Shown: positions 9,883 to 18,348 of the stretch, one piece after another
How positions within the stretch are numbered: the stretch's first letter is position 1
How the letters are laid out: each line of letters opens with the position of its first letter
DNA from: Salinadaptatus halalkaliphilus
GTDB lineage: Archaea; Halobacteriota; Halobacteria; Halobacteriales; Natrialbaceae
Direction of reading: 5' to 3'
Assembly: GCF_006543045.1 (NCBI RefSeq)
Contig: NZ_RBZW01000055.1
Span: 147,526-211,525, forward strand
Length of the DNA: 64,000 nt
Program-made: the position numbers and the translations under genes
The notes under the pieces: model-generated
The model's input: the letters and a program-made list of their open reading frames with translations, nothing else
Told to the model about the DNA's origin: nothing
Databases searched by the model: none

Positions 9883-10299
9883 ATGGTACGGACACTCGTC
9901 GTTCTCGATCTCGTCCTCGCCGCCGTAACTCTCGCGGCGCTCGTCGTCGTCGCCGTCACCGCCGGCGCGTTCGGGCTCGGCTACGGCCTCGTCACGGTCA
10001 AACACGTCCTGTTCGCGGTCGGATTGCTGCTGGCCGGCGTCGGAACGCTACAGTACAGGACCGGCCTCGAGGTGCGAGATGGCAGCGACGCGAGTGCGGG
10101 CCACCCCTCGTCGCCGTCCAGATCGGTCGATCCGACTCGCCGCTCCCGACTTCGCTCCCTTCTCGAAGCGTGCCTTCCCGACGGCTGGATCGTCCCGCCG
10201 GGAGAACGCCTGCCCGACGCCGCGAAGATCGCGGTTGTGGGGCTGGCGCTGCTGGTAGTTTCCTACGGACTGGAAGCCGTCTTCGGCGTCGGCGTCTGA
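9883..10299 (+). CDS. Small haloarchaeal membrane protein at the end of the peptide transporter operon
   Basis: 138 aa. Three or four hydrophobic segments: residues 5-30 (LVVLDLVLAAVTLAALVVVA), 38-58, and 110-135 (IAVVGLALLVVSYGLEAVFG), with a polar Ser/Arg loop between. It starts 2 bp after the DppF stop and so is probably cotranscribed. Widespread haloarchaeal families of this type have only DUF names; this one may be DUF7555, but I am not certain. No catalytic motif is visible. Confidence 0.7.
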   Translation: MVRTLVVLDLVLAAVTLAALVVVAVTAGAFGLGYGLVTVKHVLFAVGLLLAGVGTLQYRTGLEVRDGSDASAGHPSSPSRSVDPTRRSRLRSLLEACLPDGWIVPPGERLPDAAKIAVVGLALLVVSYGLEAVFGVGV

Positions 10300-10381
10300 G
10301 ACGGGCGCTCCGGCCACGGGGCCCAAGGCCCGGATCCGAGTCGGTACGTTTACCGTCCGGGCCCGGAACGAACACGTAACG

Positions 10382-10837
10382 ATGGCCGAGGAAACCCCCT
10401 GGGAAGCGACGCTCGAGGATATGCACTCGATGGCCGGGGAACTCGCCGCGGACGGCTGGGAGACGGTCACGATCGTTGCTGGCGACACCACTCCGGTCAG
10501 TCCCGCCGTCGGGCCGGACGACCGATTCGGCATCGTCCACGTCGTGGAAGGCGACGACGCCGACCGACTCGAGTCGCTCGTTCCGCCGAACGACTTCACG
10601 AGTTCGGAAGCGTACGTCGCCGTCGCAGGTGGAGTCGAGTACGCCGTCACGGTGGTCAGAGACCCCGACGCTCGCGTGGCGGTGTTGCTCGCCGGTGCCT
10701 TCGAGTACGCCACGGCCGGCGACTGCTTCGCAGCCGCCGCCGAGGAGGGACGGATCTACACCCACGTCCAGCGCCTCGACGGAACGCGCGCTGCCGTCTT
10801 CGAGCACGACGACCCGGGACTGTTCGACCCCGAATGA
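10382..10837 (+). CDS. Conserved haloarchaeal hypothetical protein (DUF7529-like)
   Basis: 151 aa, soluble, acidic. Pattern: N-terminal helix with WEATLEDMHSMAGELAADGW, then alternating strands (TVTIVAGDTTPVSP, FGIVHVV, AYVAVAGGVEYAVTVVRDP, VAVLLAGAF) and a C-terminal helix. It looks like a small alpha/beta fold without an obvious active site. The genes on both sides run in the same direction, with gaps of about 80-90 bp. Function unknown; the DUF assignment is from memory and tentative. Confidence 0.65.
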   Translation: MAEETPWEATLEDMHSMAGELAADGWETVTIVAGDTTPVSPAVGPDDRFGIVHVVEGDDADRLESLVPPNDFTSSEAYVAVAGGVEYAVTVVRDPDARVAVLLAGAFEYATAGDCFAAAAEEGRIYTHVQRLDGTRAAVFEHDDPGLFDPE

Positions 10838-10926
10838 CGACTCGCGTACCGACGCCAGGATAACGACTCGAATGCCGACGCGACGAAATCCACAACACCG
10901 AACCGTTCCCATCAGAAAGGGGGGCT

Positions 10927-11709
10927 ATGGCAACGATTCGGCTGCTCGGGACGGCGGCGTACCCGCGCGTCGGCGAGACGGTCCACCTCCTCGTTCGCGC
11001 GGGCGAGGACTGCCTGTTGGTCGACGCCGGGACGGGGACGCCCGCGACGCTTGAGGAACTGGGCTACTCGCCGGGCGACGTGACCGATCTCTTCTGTACG
11101 CACTCTCACGCCGATCACCTCCTCGGCGTCCCAAACGTGTTGCTCGGCCGGTTTTTCGCCCGAATCGGCGCGATTCGCGCAACGCCACCGGCGGCGCCGC
11201 TGACGGTACGGGGCAACGAGGCGACGCTCGAGGATCTACGGGCGTTGGTCGGTATCGTGACGCCCGGACTCGACGAACTGCTCGCCGACGAGGACGAACT
11301 GCGCGGGACGGAGGCCGGCGATAGCTTTTCGATCGGCGACATCACCGCGACGGTCCTCCCGGCCGAACACCCCGTTCCGACCCAGGGGCTCTGCTTCGAG
11401 GGCGAGCGACGGGTTGTCTACACCGCCGATACGACGGCGACGCCCGCGCTTCGAGAGCGTGTCGGGAGCTGTGATGTCGTCGTTCACGAAGCGATGTACG
11501 CCGACGAGCAGGCGGCTCTCGCGGCCGACCTCGGCCACGGGACCGCTCGTGAGGCGGGCGCGTTCGCCGAGGCGACGGGAGCGAGCGAACTGTGGCTCGT
11601 CCACATCGCAGACCGCTACGAGCGCCCCGACCGGTTACGACGCGAGGCCAGCGCCGAATTCGACGGTCGCATCGTGATTCCCGACCGGTTCGACACGCTG
11701 TCGCTGTAA
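10927..11709 (+). CDS. MBL-fold metallo-hydrolase (RNase Z-like group)
   Basis: 260 aa. The metallo-beta-lactamase motif THSHADHLLG is at about residues 59-68. A second metal ligand block EHPVPTQGLCFE with His, the Asp in VYTADTTAT and the terminal LWLVHIADRY His complete the usual binuclear zinc set. Length and the tail resemble RNase Z-like and phosphodiesterase-like MBL proteins, but the exosite arm expected of true tRNase Z is not evident. The substrate is unknown. Two convergent genes meet at its 3' end. Confidence 0.82.
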   Translation: MATIRLLGTAAYPRVGETVHLLVRAGEDCLLVDAGTGTPATLEELGYSPGDVTDLFCTHSHADHLLGVPNVLLGRFFARIGAIRATPPAAPLTVRGNEATLEDLRALVGIVTPGLDELLADEDELRGTEAGDSFSIGDITATVLPAEHPVPTQGLCFEGERRVVYTADTTATPALRERVGSCDVVVHEAMYADEQAALAADLGHGTAREAGAFAEATGASELWLVHIADRYERPDRLRREASAEFDGRIVIPDRFDTLSL

Positions 11710-11728
11710 CGGGCTTTTCGGCACGGAG

Positions 11729-12205
11729 TCAGTTCACCGGTGTCGTCTCGGCAGCCCGAATCGCTTCGATCCCGAGTTCGACGACATCTTCGGGGAGGCC
11801 ACTCTCGAGGAGGTCTCCCTCTGTGTACCACGCCCAGGCGTCCGACCCGGATTCGCCGTCTGCGGGGTCGATGGCCCGACTCGAGACGGTAGCGTAGTAG
11901 ACGTGATCGATGTGCTGGTGGGCGACGCGGCCGTCGTGGACGTCGACGTCGTAGAGCATCTGGTGGCGCGGTTCGGGGAGTTCCCGCCCGTCGGGTGAGG
12001 CCACCGGATCGGTCTCGTCGAGCAGCGTGGGCTCGAGCCCGGTCTCCTCGCGAACCTCCCGAAGGCCGGCCTCGTGAGGGAGTTCGTCACGATCCACGTG
12101 GCCGCCGGGCGGAATCGTAATTCCGAGGCGCTCGTGTTCGTGGAGGGCGGTCGCGCCGTCGTTGACGACGTAGACCGTCGCCGTAAAGTGGCGGGTCGTT
12201 TCCAT
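11729..12205 (-). CDS. Nudix hydrolase
   Basis: 158 aa with a Nudix box in the middle: GGHVDRDELPHEAGLREVREETG, matching G-x5-E-x7-R-E-x-x-E-E-x-G. It hydrolyses some nucleoside diphosphate-linked compound; the substrate cannot be read from sequence. The N-terminus (TRHFTATVYVVNDGATALHEH) is a usual strand pattern. It is followed on the same strand by no gene and preceded, with a 25-bp gap, by the GNAT gene, so the two may be cotranscribed. Confidence 0.88.
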   Translation of the reverse strand: METTRHFTATVYVVNDGATALHEHERLGITIPPGGHVDRDELPHEAGLREVREETGLEPTLLDETDPVASPDGRELPEPRHQMLYDVDVHDGRVAHQHIDHVYYATVSSRAIDPADGESGSDAWAWYTEGDLLESGLPEDVVELGIEAIRAAETTPVN

Positions 12206-12230
12206 ATCGGGGCGAGGAAGGGTGCGCTCT

Positions 12231-12758
12231 TCAATCCTGTCGGTTCGACTCGGTCGGCCGGAGCGACGTTCGCATCCGTAGACACTCGAGAGCCACGCCC
12301 TCTTGCATCTCGAGGGCGACGGTCTCGACGCCCTCGTAGCCCGCCCGCCGGTAGAACGCGATCGCGTTTCGCGAGGCCGTCAGGACGAGTCGCTCGCAGC
12401 CAGCCTCCCGGGCGAGGTCCTCGAGGGCTCGGAGGAGTTGCCGGCCGATCCCTTCGCGTGTGTGCTCGGGGTGGACGTAGACCGCGACGATCTCGCCGGT
12501 GGCGTGATCTCGGTCCGGCGGCTCGCACTCGAGCCAGCCGAAGCCGACCACCGCGTCTCGTTCGGCGACGAGCACGCGGATTCCAGCCTCGGTCTCGCCG
12601 ATGGGATAGCGCGCCGGGTGGACGTTCGCGAGCCAGGCCGCGACCTGCTCCTCGTCGTAGGCCTCGGTTCCGAGCGCGCGGATCGCAGCCGCCTGCACGT
12701 CGGCGATCGCGCGGGCATCGTCGGGGGTCGCCGCTCGCGTCCGAACCGGTCGTGACAC
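12231..12758 (-). CDS. GNAT family N-acetyltransferase
   Basis: 175 aa. The acetyl-CoA-binding motif A is IVAVYVHPEHTREGIGRQLLRAL (R/Q-x-x-G-x-G/A pattern as REGIGRQLL), followed by CERLVLTASRNAIAFYRRAGYE, the typical GNAT C-terminal strand-helix. A GTG start at 12756-12758 immediately abuts the stop of the hydroxyacid dehydrogenase gene, so translational coupling is likely. Substrate unknown. Confidence 0.88.
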   Translation of the reverse strand: MSRPVRTRAATPDDARAIADVQAAAIRALGTEAYDEEQVAAWLANVHPARYPIGETEAGIRVLVAERDAVVGFGWLECEPPDRDHATGEIVAVYVHPEHTREGIGRQLLRALEDLAREAGCERLVLTASRNAIAFYRRAGYEGVETVALEMQEGVALECLRMRTSLRPTESNRQD

Positions 12759-13688
12759 TCAGACCACGCGGTTGTGAACCGCCTCGTCGGACTCGAGGCG
12801 CTCGACGTTCTCGCGGACGATGTCGCCGGCGTCGCGGAAGTAGTCCCGCGTGAAGGCGCCGCAGTGAGGCGTGACGATCACTTCGTCCATCCCCCACAGC
12901 GGTGACTCCTCGGGGAGCGGTTCGGTTTCGAAGACGTCCAGCGCCGCGCCGGCGACCACGTTGTGCTCTATGGCGTCGATCAGCGCCGACTGGTCGACGA
13001 CGGCCCCGCGAGCGACGTTGACGAGATAGGCGTCCTCGCGCATCGTCTCGAGGATCGTCTCGTCGACGAGGTGATGCGTGTCGTCGGTCAGCGGTACCGT
13101 GACGATCACGAAATCGGCGTCCGCGACGGCCTCGAGCAGGTCCTCGGTCGCATATATCTCGTCGAAGCCGGGGACGGGATCGGCCGACCGGCGGACGCCG
13201 ACGATATCGACGCCGAGCGAGCCAACGACGTTCGCGACGCCTTTCCCAAGGGTGCCCGTCCCGACGACGCAGGCGGTCGTCCCCGGCAACGTGAACGCTT
13301 CGTCCCAGGCCGGCCGGTTCCACGAGCGCTCCTGCTGGTTCGCGACGTGGCGGTGGAGTCGCCGGGCGAAGGCAAGCAGGTAGCCCGCGACGGTCTCGCC
13401 GATCGTTCGATCGTGGATACCCGTGCTGTTGGTCAGGACGACGCCGTGGTCCTCGAGGTCGCCGAACGGAAACCGGTCGACGCCGGCCTGTATCGAGTGG
13501 ATCCAGTCACACGCGAGGAACTGCTCGCGGTAGGCGATGGTGACGACGGCGTCGCAGTCGGCGGCCGCCGCGTCGTCGACGATGTCGACCGCAGGTGGGA
13601 GATCCTGCAGATACGATCGCAGTTCGTCGGGCGGGAACACCCGTTCGACCGATTCGTGGACGCCGATTCGCTCGAGGTCGACGGTCAT
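12759..13688 (-). CDS. D-2-hydroxyacid dehydrogenase (NAD-dependent)
   Basis: 309 aa. The Rossmann block is CVVGTGTLGKGVANVVGSLGVDIVGV. Catalytic elements are the Arg in NVARGAVVDQSALIDAI, the Glu in DVFETEPLPEESPLW and the His in IVTPHCGAF. This is the order in phosphoglycerate/glyoxylate-type dehydrogenases without the ACT domain of SerA. The start at 13688 (MTVDLERIGVHES) is chosen over 13778, because the upstream residues lack the acidic bias. The natural substrate is not determinable. It heads a probable three-gene unit with GNAT and Nudix genes. Confidence 0.88.
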   Translation of the reverse strand: MTVDLERIGVHESVERVFPPDELRSYLQDLPPAVDIVDDAAAADCDAVVTIAYREQFLACDWIHSIQAGVDRFPFGDLEDHGVVLTNSTGIHDRTIGETVAGYLLAFARRLHRHVANQQERSWNRPAWDEAFTLPGTTACVVGTGTLGKGVANVVGSLGVDIVGVRRSADPVPGFDEIYATEDLLEAVADADFVIVTVPLTDDTHHLVDETILETMREDAYLVNVARGAVVDQSALIDAIEHNVVAGAALDVFETEPLPEESPLWGMDEVIVTPHCGAFTRDYFRDAGDIVRENVERLESDEAVHNRVV

Positions 13689-13795
13689 GGCGGTCACTAC
13701 GCAGGTGAGGTGGTTCAACGTTTGGCAACCGGCGTTCTCGACGCCCGAGAGCGTCCTAAGTGCGATCGGCGTACGCATTGTTTCGTCCGGCAGTA

Positions 13796-14230
13796 TTACC
13801 TGTTCGCGTTTCGGGGCGGGCGAATCGTGAGAACGGGGATGTCTGCGAGTCGGACCACTTTTTCGGTGACGCTACCGAGAAGATATCGGCCGATACCGGT
13901 TCGGCCGTGGGTCCCCATCACCACGAGGTCGATCTCGTTGGTCTCGATGTACTCGAGGATTTCCCTGTGAGGAGTACCCGTCGTCACGTCGGTCGTCGTC
14001 GCGAGGCCCCTGTTTTCGGCCTGTTCAGCGAGTGTCGCGAGCGTCCGCTCTCCAGCCGCCTCCAGCGCCTCAAGTGCATCTTCGGCACCGCCCTCGTCGC
14101 CGTGGATCGGTTTGACGACGTAGAGTCCGTGGACGGTCGCGCCCTGCTCGGCGGCCAACTCGATTCCGGTTTCCGCGGCATTGCTCGCCGTCTCGCTTCC
14201 ATCCGTCGGAATGAGAATATGCTCGAACAT
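13796..14230 (-). CDS. Universal stress protein, UspA family
   Basis: 144 aa single USP domain. N-terminal HILIPTDGSETAS and the ATP-binding loop GTHGRTGIGRYLLGSVTEKVVR (G-x2-G-x9-G-S/T) near the C-terminus are both intact, so an ATP-binding subtype is expected. Haloarchaea have many paralogs; no specific role can be assigned. A TATA-like TATATA lies near 14254-14259 on the upstream side. Confidence 0.92.
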   Translation of the reverse strand: MFEHILIPTDGSETASNAAETGIELAAEQGATVHGLYVVKPIHGDEGGAEDALEALEAAGERTLATLAEQAENRGLATTTDVTTGTPHREILEYIETNEIDLVVMGTHGRTGIGRYLLGSVTEKVVRLADIPVLTIRPPRNANR

Positions 14231-14294
14231 GTGTGGGAAGTTGACGTAGTCGTATATAGTAGCGGACCCGTGTGTTGCCGGTAATAGAAGTATT

Positions 14295-14672
14295 TCAACG
14301 CGTCAGAGAGCCGAGATCGAAAGCTGGAACGTGAGAACCGAGCGCCGTGTCGCCTCGATGACGCGTGTCCCGAACTGCAGACGCTCGAGACATCGGTATA
14401 CGGGAATCAGCGCTCGAGCCCGATACCTCGATCAGCGAGTCGATCGTCGCGCGGACCGTCTCGTCGTCGTGTTCCTCGACCGTGCCGACTTCGATCTCGA
14501 TCGGACCGGCCGAGCCCTCTTCGGGACCGACGTATTCGTCGACGTAACGGTCCTCGCAGGCTTCGATTCGCGATTCGGAGGCATCCTCGAAATCGTCCGG
14601 CGAGCGGTCGACTTCGGGGAGCGAACCACCCTCGAGACAGCCTACGAGAGCGGCCGTTGCGGTCGCGCTCAC
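14295..14672 (-). CDS. Putative small lipoprotein, possibly frameshifted near the C-terminus
   Basis: From a GTG at 14672 the frame encodes a short hydrophobic signal ending in the lipobox LVGC, then about 65 acidic residues (EVDRSPDDFEDASESRIEAC ... IEIEVGTVEEHDDETV). The start lies 23 bp past the serine hydrolase stop. After residue about 85 this frame becomes Arg-rich and unlike coding sequence. The +1 frame from about 14413 down reads a plausible continuation (ALIPVYRCLERLQFG...), ending at a TGA at about 14304-14306. So either the gene ends unusually or it carries a one-base frameshift. An antisense ORF here is rejected. Confidence 0.45.
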   Translation of the reverse strand: MSATATAALVGCLEGGSLPEVDRSPDDFEDASESRIEACEDRYVDEYVGPEEGSAGPIEIEVGTVEEHDDETVRATIDSLIEVSGSSADSRIPMSRASAVRDTRHRGDTALGSHVPAFDLGSLTR

Positions 14673-14695
14673 GAGAAACCTGGGTCCGTGTACCC

Positions 14696-15829
14696 TTATC
14701 GATCCTGCAGTGCCACGCGAACGGCGTCGGCGAGCGAACGTACGCGGGCGACGTGCTCGTAGGAGCCGTCGCGGACGCCGTTGGTGATGTAGGAAAACCC
14801 GACATTCGCCTCGGGATCGGCCCAGCCGACGCTGCTGCCCAACCCCGCGTGGCCGAAGACGTACTCGGGCGTCAGCGAGCCGTAGGGATCGGCGCTCGTT
14901 CCGCCCTTCCAAAAGCCGAGCGCGAACCGTCCCGGCCGACCGAGCGTGCCGTCGGCGTCGGTCTCGGCCTGGACGGTCGTCATCGCCTCGACGGTCTCGG
15001 GCGAAAGAACCCGCGTTCCCTCGAGTTCGCCGCCGTTGGCCAGACAGGCGTAGAACCGTGCCATATCGCGGGCGGTCCCCAGACCGCTCGCGGCGGGAAT
15101 GACCGCGCGGTGGACGGCCTCGGTGTTGAACGGCGCGGCGACCTGCGTGTGATCGCCCAGCCCCTCACCGGGGTCGCGACAGCGGTCGAACGTCTCGAAG
15201 GCGGTGAGCGTGGCGACGTCGTCGTCCTCGTCCTCGCGCAGGCCGATGCCGGTGTCTCCCATCTCGAGGGGGTCGAAGACGCGCTCGGCGACGGCCGTCT
15301 CGATCGGCGTCCCCGTGACCCGGCGGACGAGTTCGCCGACCAGCCAGCCGAAGGTCAGCGGATGGTAGGCCGCCCGCTCGCCCGGCTCGTACACGGGCTC
15401 CATCGCCTCGAGGGCCTCGATGCAGGCGTCCCAGTCGCCCCACAGATCGGGCCGTTCGTCGATCTCGCCCTGCGTGAGGCCTGCAGTGTGGCTGAGCACC
15501 TGACGAACGGTGATATCGGCTTTCGCGGTCCCCTCGTCGGCGAACTCGGGCCAGTGTTCGACCACGCGGTCGTCGTATTCGAGGAGGCCGTCGTCGACGC
15601 AGCTGTGCAGCGTGACCGCCGCGTAGGGTTTCGTACTCGAGAAGAGGACGTGGCGCCGATCGGCCGTCGTCTCGTCGCCGTCGGGGCCGGTGACGCCACC
15701 CGCGAGCTCGAGGGCGGCCTCGCCGTCGACGTAAACGGCCAGTTGCGCGCCGTGGTGGAGCCCCACGTCGAGTTGTCGGTCGAACAGCGCCGCGATCCGC
15801 TCGCGATCCGCATCGGTGAGATGTGACAT
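14696..15829 (-). CDS. Serine hydrolase, beta-lactamase/esterase EstB-like family
   Basis: 377 aa from ATG at 15829 (MSHLTDADRERI). The class C beta-lactamase-like active site S-x-x-K is seen in LFSSTKPYAAV (about residue 62); the Tyr motif is AAYHPLTFGW, and the third motif HAGLGS lies in the C-terminal part. No signal peptide, so probably cytoplasmic. Such proteins are usually esterases or peptidases rather than antibiotic hydrolases. Longer in-frame extension to 16111 is Arg/Ser-rich and rejected. Confidence 0.85.
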   Translation of the reverse strand: MSHLTDADRERIAALFDRQLDVGLHHGAQLAVYVDGEAALELAGGVTGPDGDETTADRRHVLFSSTKPYAAVTLHSCVDDGLLEYDDRVVEHWPEFADEGTAKADITVRQVLSHTAGLTQGEIDERPDLWGDWDACIEALEAMEPVYEPGERAAYHPLTFGWLVGELVRRVTGTPIETAVAERVFDPLEMGDTGIGLREDEDDDVATLTAFETFDRCRDPGEGLGDHTQVAAPFNTEAVHRAVIPAASGLGTARDMARFYACLANGGELEGTRVLSPETVEAMTTVQAETDADGTLGRPGRFALGFWKGGTSADPYGSLTPEYVFGHAGLGSSVGWADPEANVGFSYITNGVRDGSYEHVARVRSLADAVRVALQDR

Positions 15830-15885
15830 GTCATAGCAGACCAGTAGCGGGCTTGTAACTGTTCCCCTCGAGATTTGGACCGCCA

Positions 15886-16197
15886 CTAGACGCGCCGAGT
15901 CCAGTTCGATGCCGCCTCGAGTGTCGACAGCGTCGCGTCGAGATCCACGCTGGCGGCGCCGTAGAACTTCTCCCGGCCGACGGGAGTGCGAATCCGGAGT
16001 ACGAGCGTGTTGCTCGTTGCCCGAAAGATCGACAGCCCCCACGTGTTCCCCGTTTGAACCCACTCGCTGTGTCGCGTCGCATCGTCGACGATCCGGGACC
16101 CGAGTTCCCAACTCAACTGTGGCAGCGACGACAACTCGAGCGGAATCGAGTCGGGACGGGACGATCGGTCACCACGCTGAAAGCCATGGGTGGCCAT
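15886..16197 (-). CDS. Hypothetical protein, haloarchaeal
   Basis: 103 aa from ATG at 16197. The frame gives a compact soluble protein with PLELSSLPQLSWELGSRIVD, WGLSIFRATSNTLVLRIRTP and a terminal helix. No known motif. The MITE-A copy A10 lies about 70 bp upstream of its start, so that element may affect its promoter. Annotated on composition and length only. Confidence 0.5.
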   Translation of the reverse strand: MATHGFQRGDRSSRPDSIPLELSSLPQLSWELGSRIVDDATRHSEWVQTGNTWGLSIFRATSNTLVLRIRTPVGREKFYGAASVDLDATLSTLEAASNWTRRV

Positions 16198-16265
16198 ACC
16201 ACGGGATTTGCAACTCGAGCGGAAAAGACACCTATCTCGGTTCGGGGTTCGATCGACAGTCGTCA

Positions 16266-16342
16266 GACGGATTGCTGTGGCCATGTACCGGCGCGACCGC
16301 CATCCGGGTCGCGGTTGCACCGGACATGACTACAGAACCGTA
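16266..16342 (-). repeat. MITE-A element, diverged copy A10, in the stop codon of the MATE gene
   Basis: 77 bp, inverted orientation, ends GACGGATTGCTGT... and ...ACAGAACCGTA, with internal GTACCGGCGCGACCGC and GCGGTTGCACCGG arms. TCA flanks at 16263-16265 and 16343-16345. The right TCA is the MATE stop codon (TGA on the minus strand), so the element lies directly after that gene. Confidence 0.75.
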
Positions 16343-17821
16343 TCAGTCGCCGGGCGAGCTATCGGGACGGTACGCTCGACTAATGGCTTTCCAGTGACCG
16401 CTCTCGAAGCGGTAATAGGTGACGACGGCGGGGACGAGCGTCTCGAGAATCAGGGCGGCATACAGCGCACCGATGCCGAGGGGGACGGCGGTCTCGAGTC
16501 CCGCCACCGGAACCGAGACGGCGCCGAGTGCGGCGACCGGGATCGCGAAGACGTACAGCCCGAGCACCTGGCCGTAGAAGGGCCAGCGCGTGTCGCCGCT
16601 GGCCCGGAGCGGACCGGTCGCGCCGCCGCTGATGCCACGGAAGACGACGCTGACGCAGGCGACGGCGATGAACGTCGTCACGAGCGGGAGGATCGAGGGA
16701 TCGTCGACGAACAGCCGCCCGACCTGCTCGGCGAAGACGAACACGAGCGCCGCGGTGACGAGGTAGACAGCCGTCCCGAACCACAGCACTTCTCGGCCGT
16801 AGGTATCGGCGTTGCTCTCGTCGCCAGTGCCCAGTTCCTGGCCGACGAGACTGCTCGAGGCCAGCGAGAAGCCCCAGCCGGGGGTGTCCATCAGGTCCCT
16901 GACGCGGCGGGCGACGACGTAGGCCGCGAGGACGTTCGGGCCGAACAGCGCGACGATGGCGAGCATGGGGAACTGCGCACCCCGGCGAGCGACGTTCGTA
17001 AACACCAGCGGGATCCCGATGGTGAGGATGTCTCGAACGTCCGGTGGCGTCACCACCGGCCACGCGAGGCTGAGCGTGACGGGAAACCGGCCGACGACCG
17101 GGAGCCCGACGCCGGTAAAGCCGACGACGAAGACGCCCAGAACGAGCGCGTTCGCGACGACCGTCCCGATCGCCGCGCCGACGACGCCCATCCCGAGGGC
17201 GAAGATCAACACCGCGTTGATCGCCACGTTCGCGACCGCGCCGACGGCCCGCAGCACCATCGGCGTCCAGGCGTCGTCGGCTCCGACCAGGGTGCGACTC
17301 GCGATGAGGTTCACTCCGGCAAAGGGGACGCCGAGCGCGACGACCCGGAGGTAGTCCGCGCCGTAGGCGATCGAGGCGGGATCGTTGCCGACCAGCGAGA
17401 TCAACCGTTCGGGTATCGCGGTGTACAGCGCCGCCACCGGAACCGTGATCACGACCACGAGAAACGCACTCGAGGTCACCGCGAGCGAGAGTCCCCGCTC
17501 GGTGCCGCCGCTGAACCGCTGGGAGACGAGTCCGATGGTCGCGCCGGCGATGCCGCCGCCGATCGCGAACGCGAGCCCCCAGTACGGCGTCGCGAGACCG
17601 ACGCCCGCGATCGCCGCCGGGCCGAGTGCGATGCCGACCATCGCCACGTCGGCCGCGGACTTGGACATCCGGGCGATCCCCGTGACGATGCGCGGCCAGG
17701 CGAGATCGGTCGTCCGCTCGACGCGGCGTCGGTCTAGTATGCCGACGCGGGCGAGCAGGTAACCCACCGCCAGCAACAGCCAGCGGATCGGGTTCGGAAC
17801 GGTCCTCGAGCGAAGCGTCAC
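16343..17821 (-). CDS. MATE family efflux transporter
   Basis: 492 aa with about 12 hydrophobic helices in two halves, as in MATE multidrug/metabolite antiporters (NorM/DinF type). Blocks such as VGIALGPAAIAGVGLATPYWG, LRVVALGVPFAGVNLIASRTLVGADDAWTPM and a second-half PGWGFSLASSSLVGQELGTGDE are typical. It probably exports cationic compounds using Na+ or H+. The stop codon coincides with the TSD of the downstream MITE-A element, so the C-terminus (SSPGD) is intact. Confidence 0.9.
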   Translation of the reverse strand: MTLRSRTVPNPIRWLLLAVGYLLARVGILDRRRVERTTDLAWPRIVTGIARMSKSAADVAMVGIALGPAAIAGVGLATPYWGLAFAIGGGIAGATIGLVSQRFSGGTERGLSLAVTSSAFLVVVITVPVAALYTAIPERLISLVGNDPASIAYGADYLRVVALGVPFAGVNLIASRTLVGADDAWTPMVLRAVGAVANVAINAVLIFALGMGVVGAAIGTVVANALVLGVFVVGFTGVGLPVVGRFPVTLSLAWPVVTPPDVRDILTIGIPLVFTNVARRGAQFPMLAIVALFGPNVLAAYVVARRVRDLMDTPGWGFSLASSSLVGQELGTGDESNADTYGREVLWFGTAVYLVTAALVFVFAEQVGRLFVDDPSILPLVTTFIAVACVSVVFRGISGGATGPLRASGDTRWPFYGQVLGLYVFAIPVAALGAVSVPVAGLETAVPLGIGALYAALILETLVPAVVTYYRFESGHWKAISRAYRPDSSPGD

Positions 17822-17941
17822 TACGTCCGGTTCGAAACTCGCGAGTAAAACGCTTCATATCTCCACACCTCGAGTGACGCAGTCACACAGCAGGGCCGAC
17901 GATACTCACGTCGGACCGAACCGACGAATGCGCCGACACAG

Positions 17942-17958
17942 TTCATAAATAGTATGAA
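17942..17958 (+). promoter_or_regulatory. Palindromic operator over the TATA box of toxin-antitoxin module 1
   Basis: TTCATA-aatag-TATGAA is a perfect 6-bp inverted repeat with a 5-nt spacer. It covers the likely TATA element CATAAATA, about 30 bp upstream of the antitoxin ATG. The position and symmetry suit autorepression by a ribbon-helix-helix dimer. Confidence 0.5.
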
Positions 17959-17979
17959 GACGTACTCCGAACTAGAGCG

Positions 17980-18348
17980 ATGGCTCGAATTACTGGCTCC
18001 TATCCAGACGACTTAGACCTCCTCATCGAGGGTGCCGTCGAGGCTGGTGTGTTTGGCGGCAAGAGCGATGCGTTGCGAGAGTTCGTACGCGAATACTTCG
18101 AGGACCACGAAAACGAGCGCATTGCGGCTGCAGTCGCCCTCTACGAACGCGAGCGGATCACGCTCGGCGATGCTGCGAGGCTCGCTGCTGTCGACCGCTG
18201 GACGATGCGTGATATCCTTCGAGAACACGGCGTCGAACTCCGGCTTGGGCTCGCAGACGAAGACGATGTGGCCTACGAGGCGGCGGCAGCGAACGAACTC
18301 GAATTCGACGACGAAGAGTCGGGCGACGACGCGTCGCATCCGAAATGA
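17980..18348 (+). CDS. Antitoxin, UPF0175-like with N-terminal ribbon-helix-helix
   Basis: 122 aa. Residues 1-45 (ITGSYPDDLDLLIEGAVEAG ... KSDALREFVREYFEDH) form a likely RHH DNA-binding unit. Residues 45-90 (IAAAVALYERERITLGDAARLAAVDRWTMRDILREHG) match the UPF0175 helix-turn-helix typical of antitoxins paired with DUF3368 PIN toxins. The C-terminal acidic tail would bind the toxin. ATGA overlap with the toxin gene. The antitoxin is intact while the toxin is frameshifted. Confidence 0.8.
   Translation: MARITGSYPDDLDLLIEGAVEAGVFGGKSDALREFVREYFEDHENERIAAAVALYERERITLGDAARLAAVDRWTMRDILREHGVELRLGLADEDDVAYEAAAANELEFDDEESGDDASHPK

Noticed and set aside
14657..15826. 389-codon ORF on the plus strand
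   Set aside because: Antisense of the serine hydrolase; no coding signature.
16190..17737. 515-codon ORF on the plus strand
   Set aside because: It is antisense to the MATE gene. Its translation is rich in Arg, Asp and Gly repeats and has no family pattern; long open antisense frames are common in GC-rich DNA.
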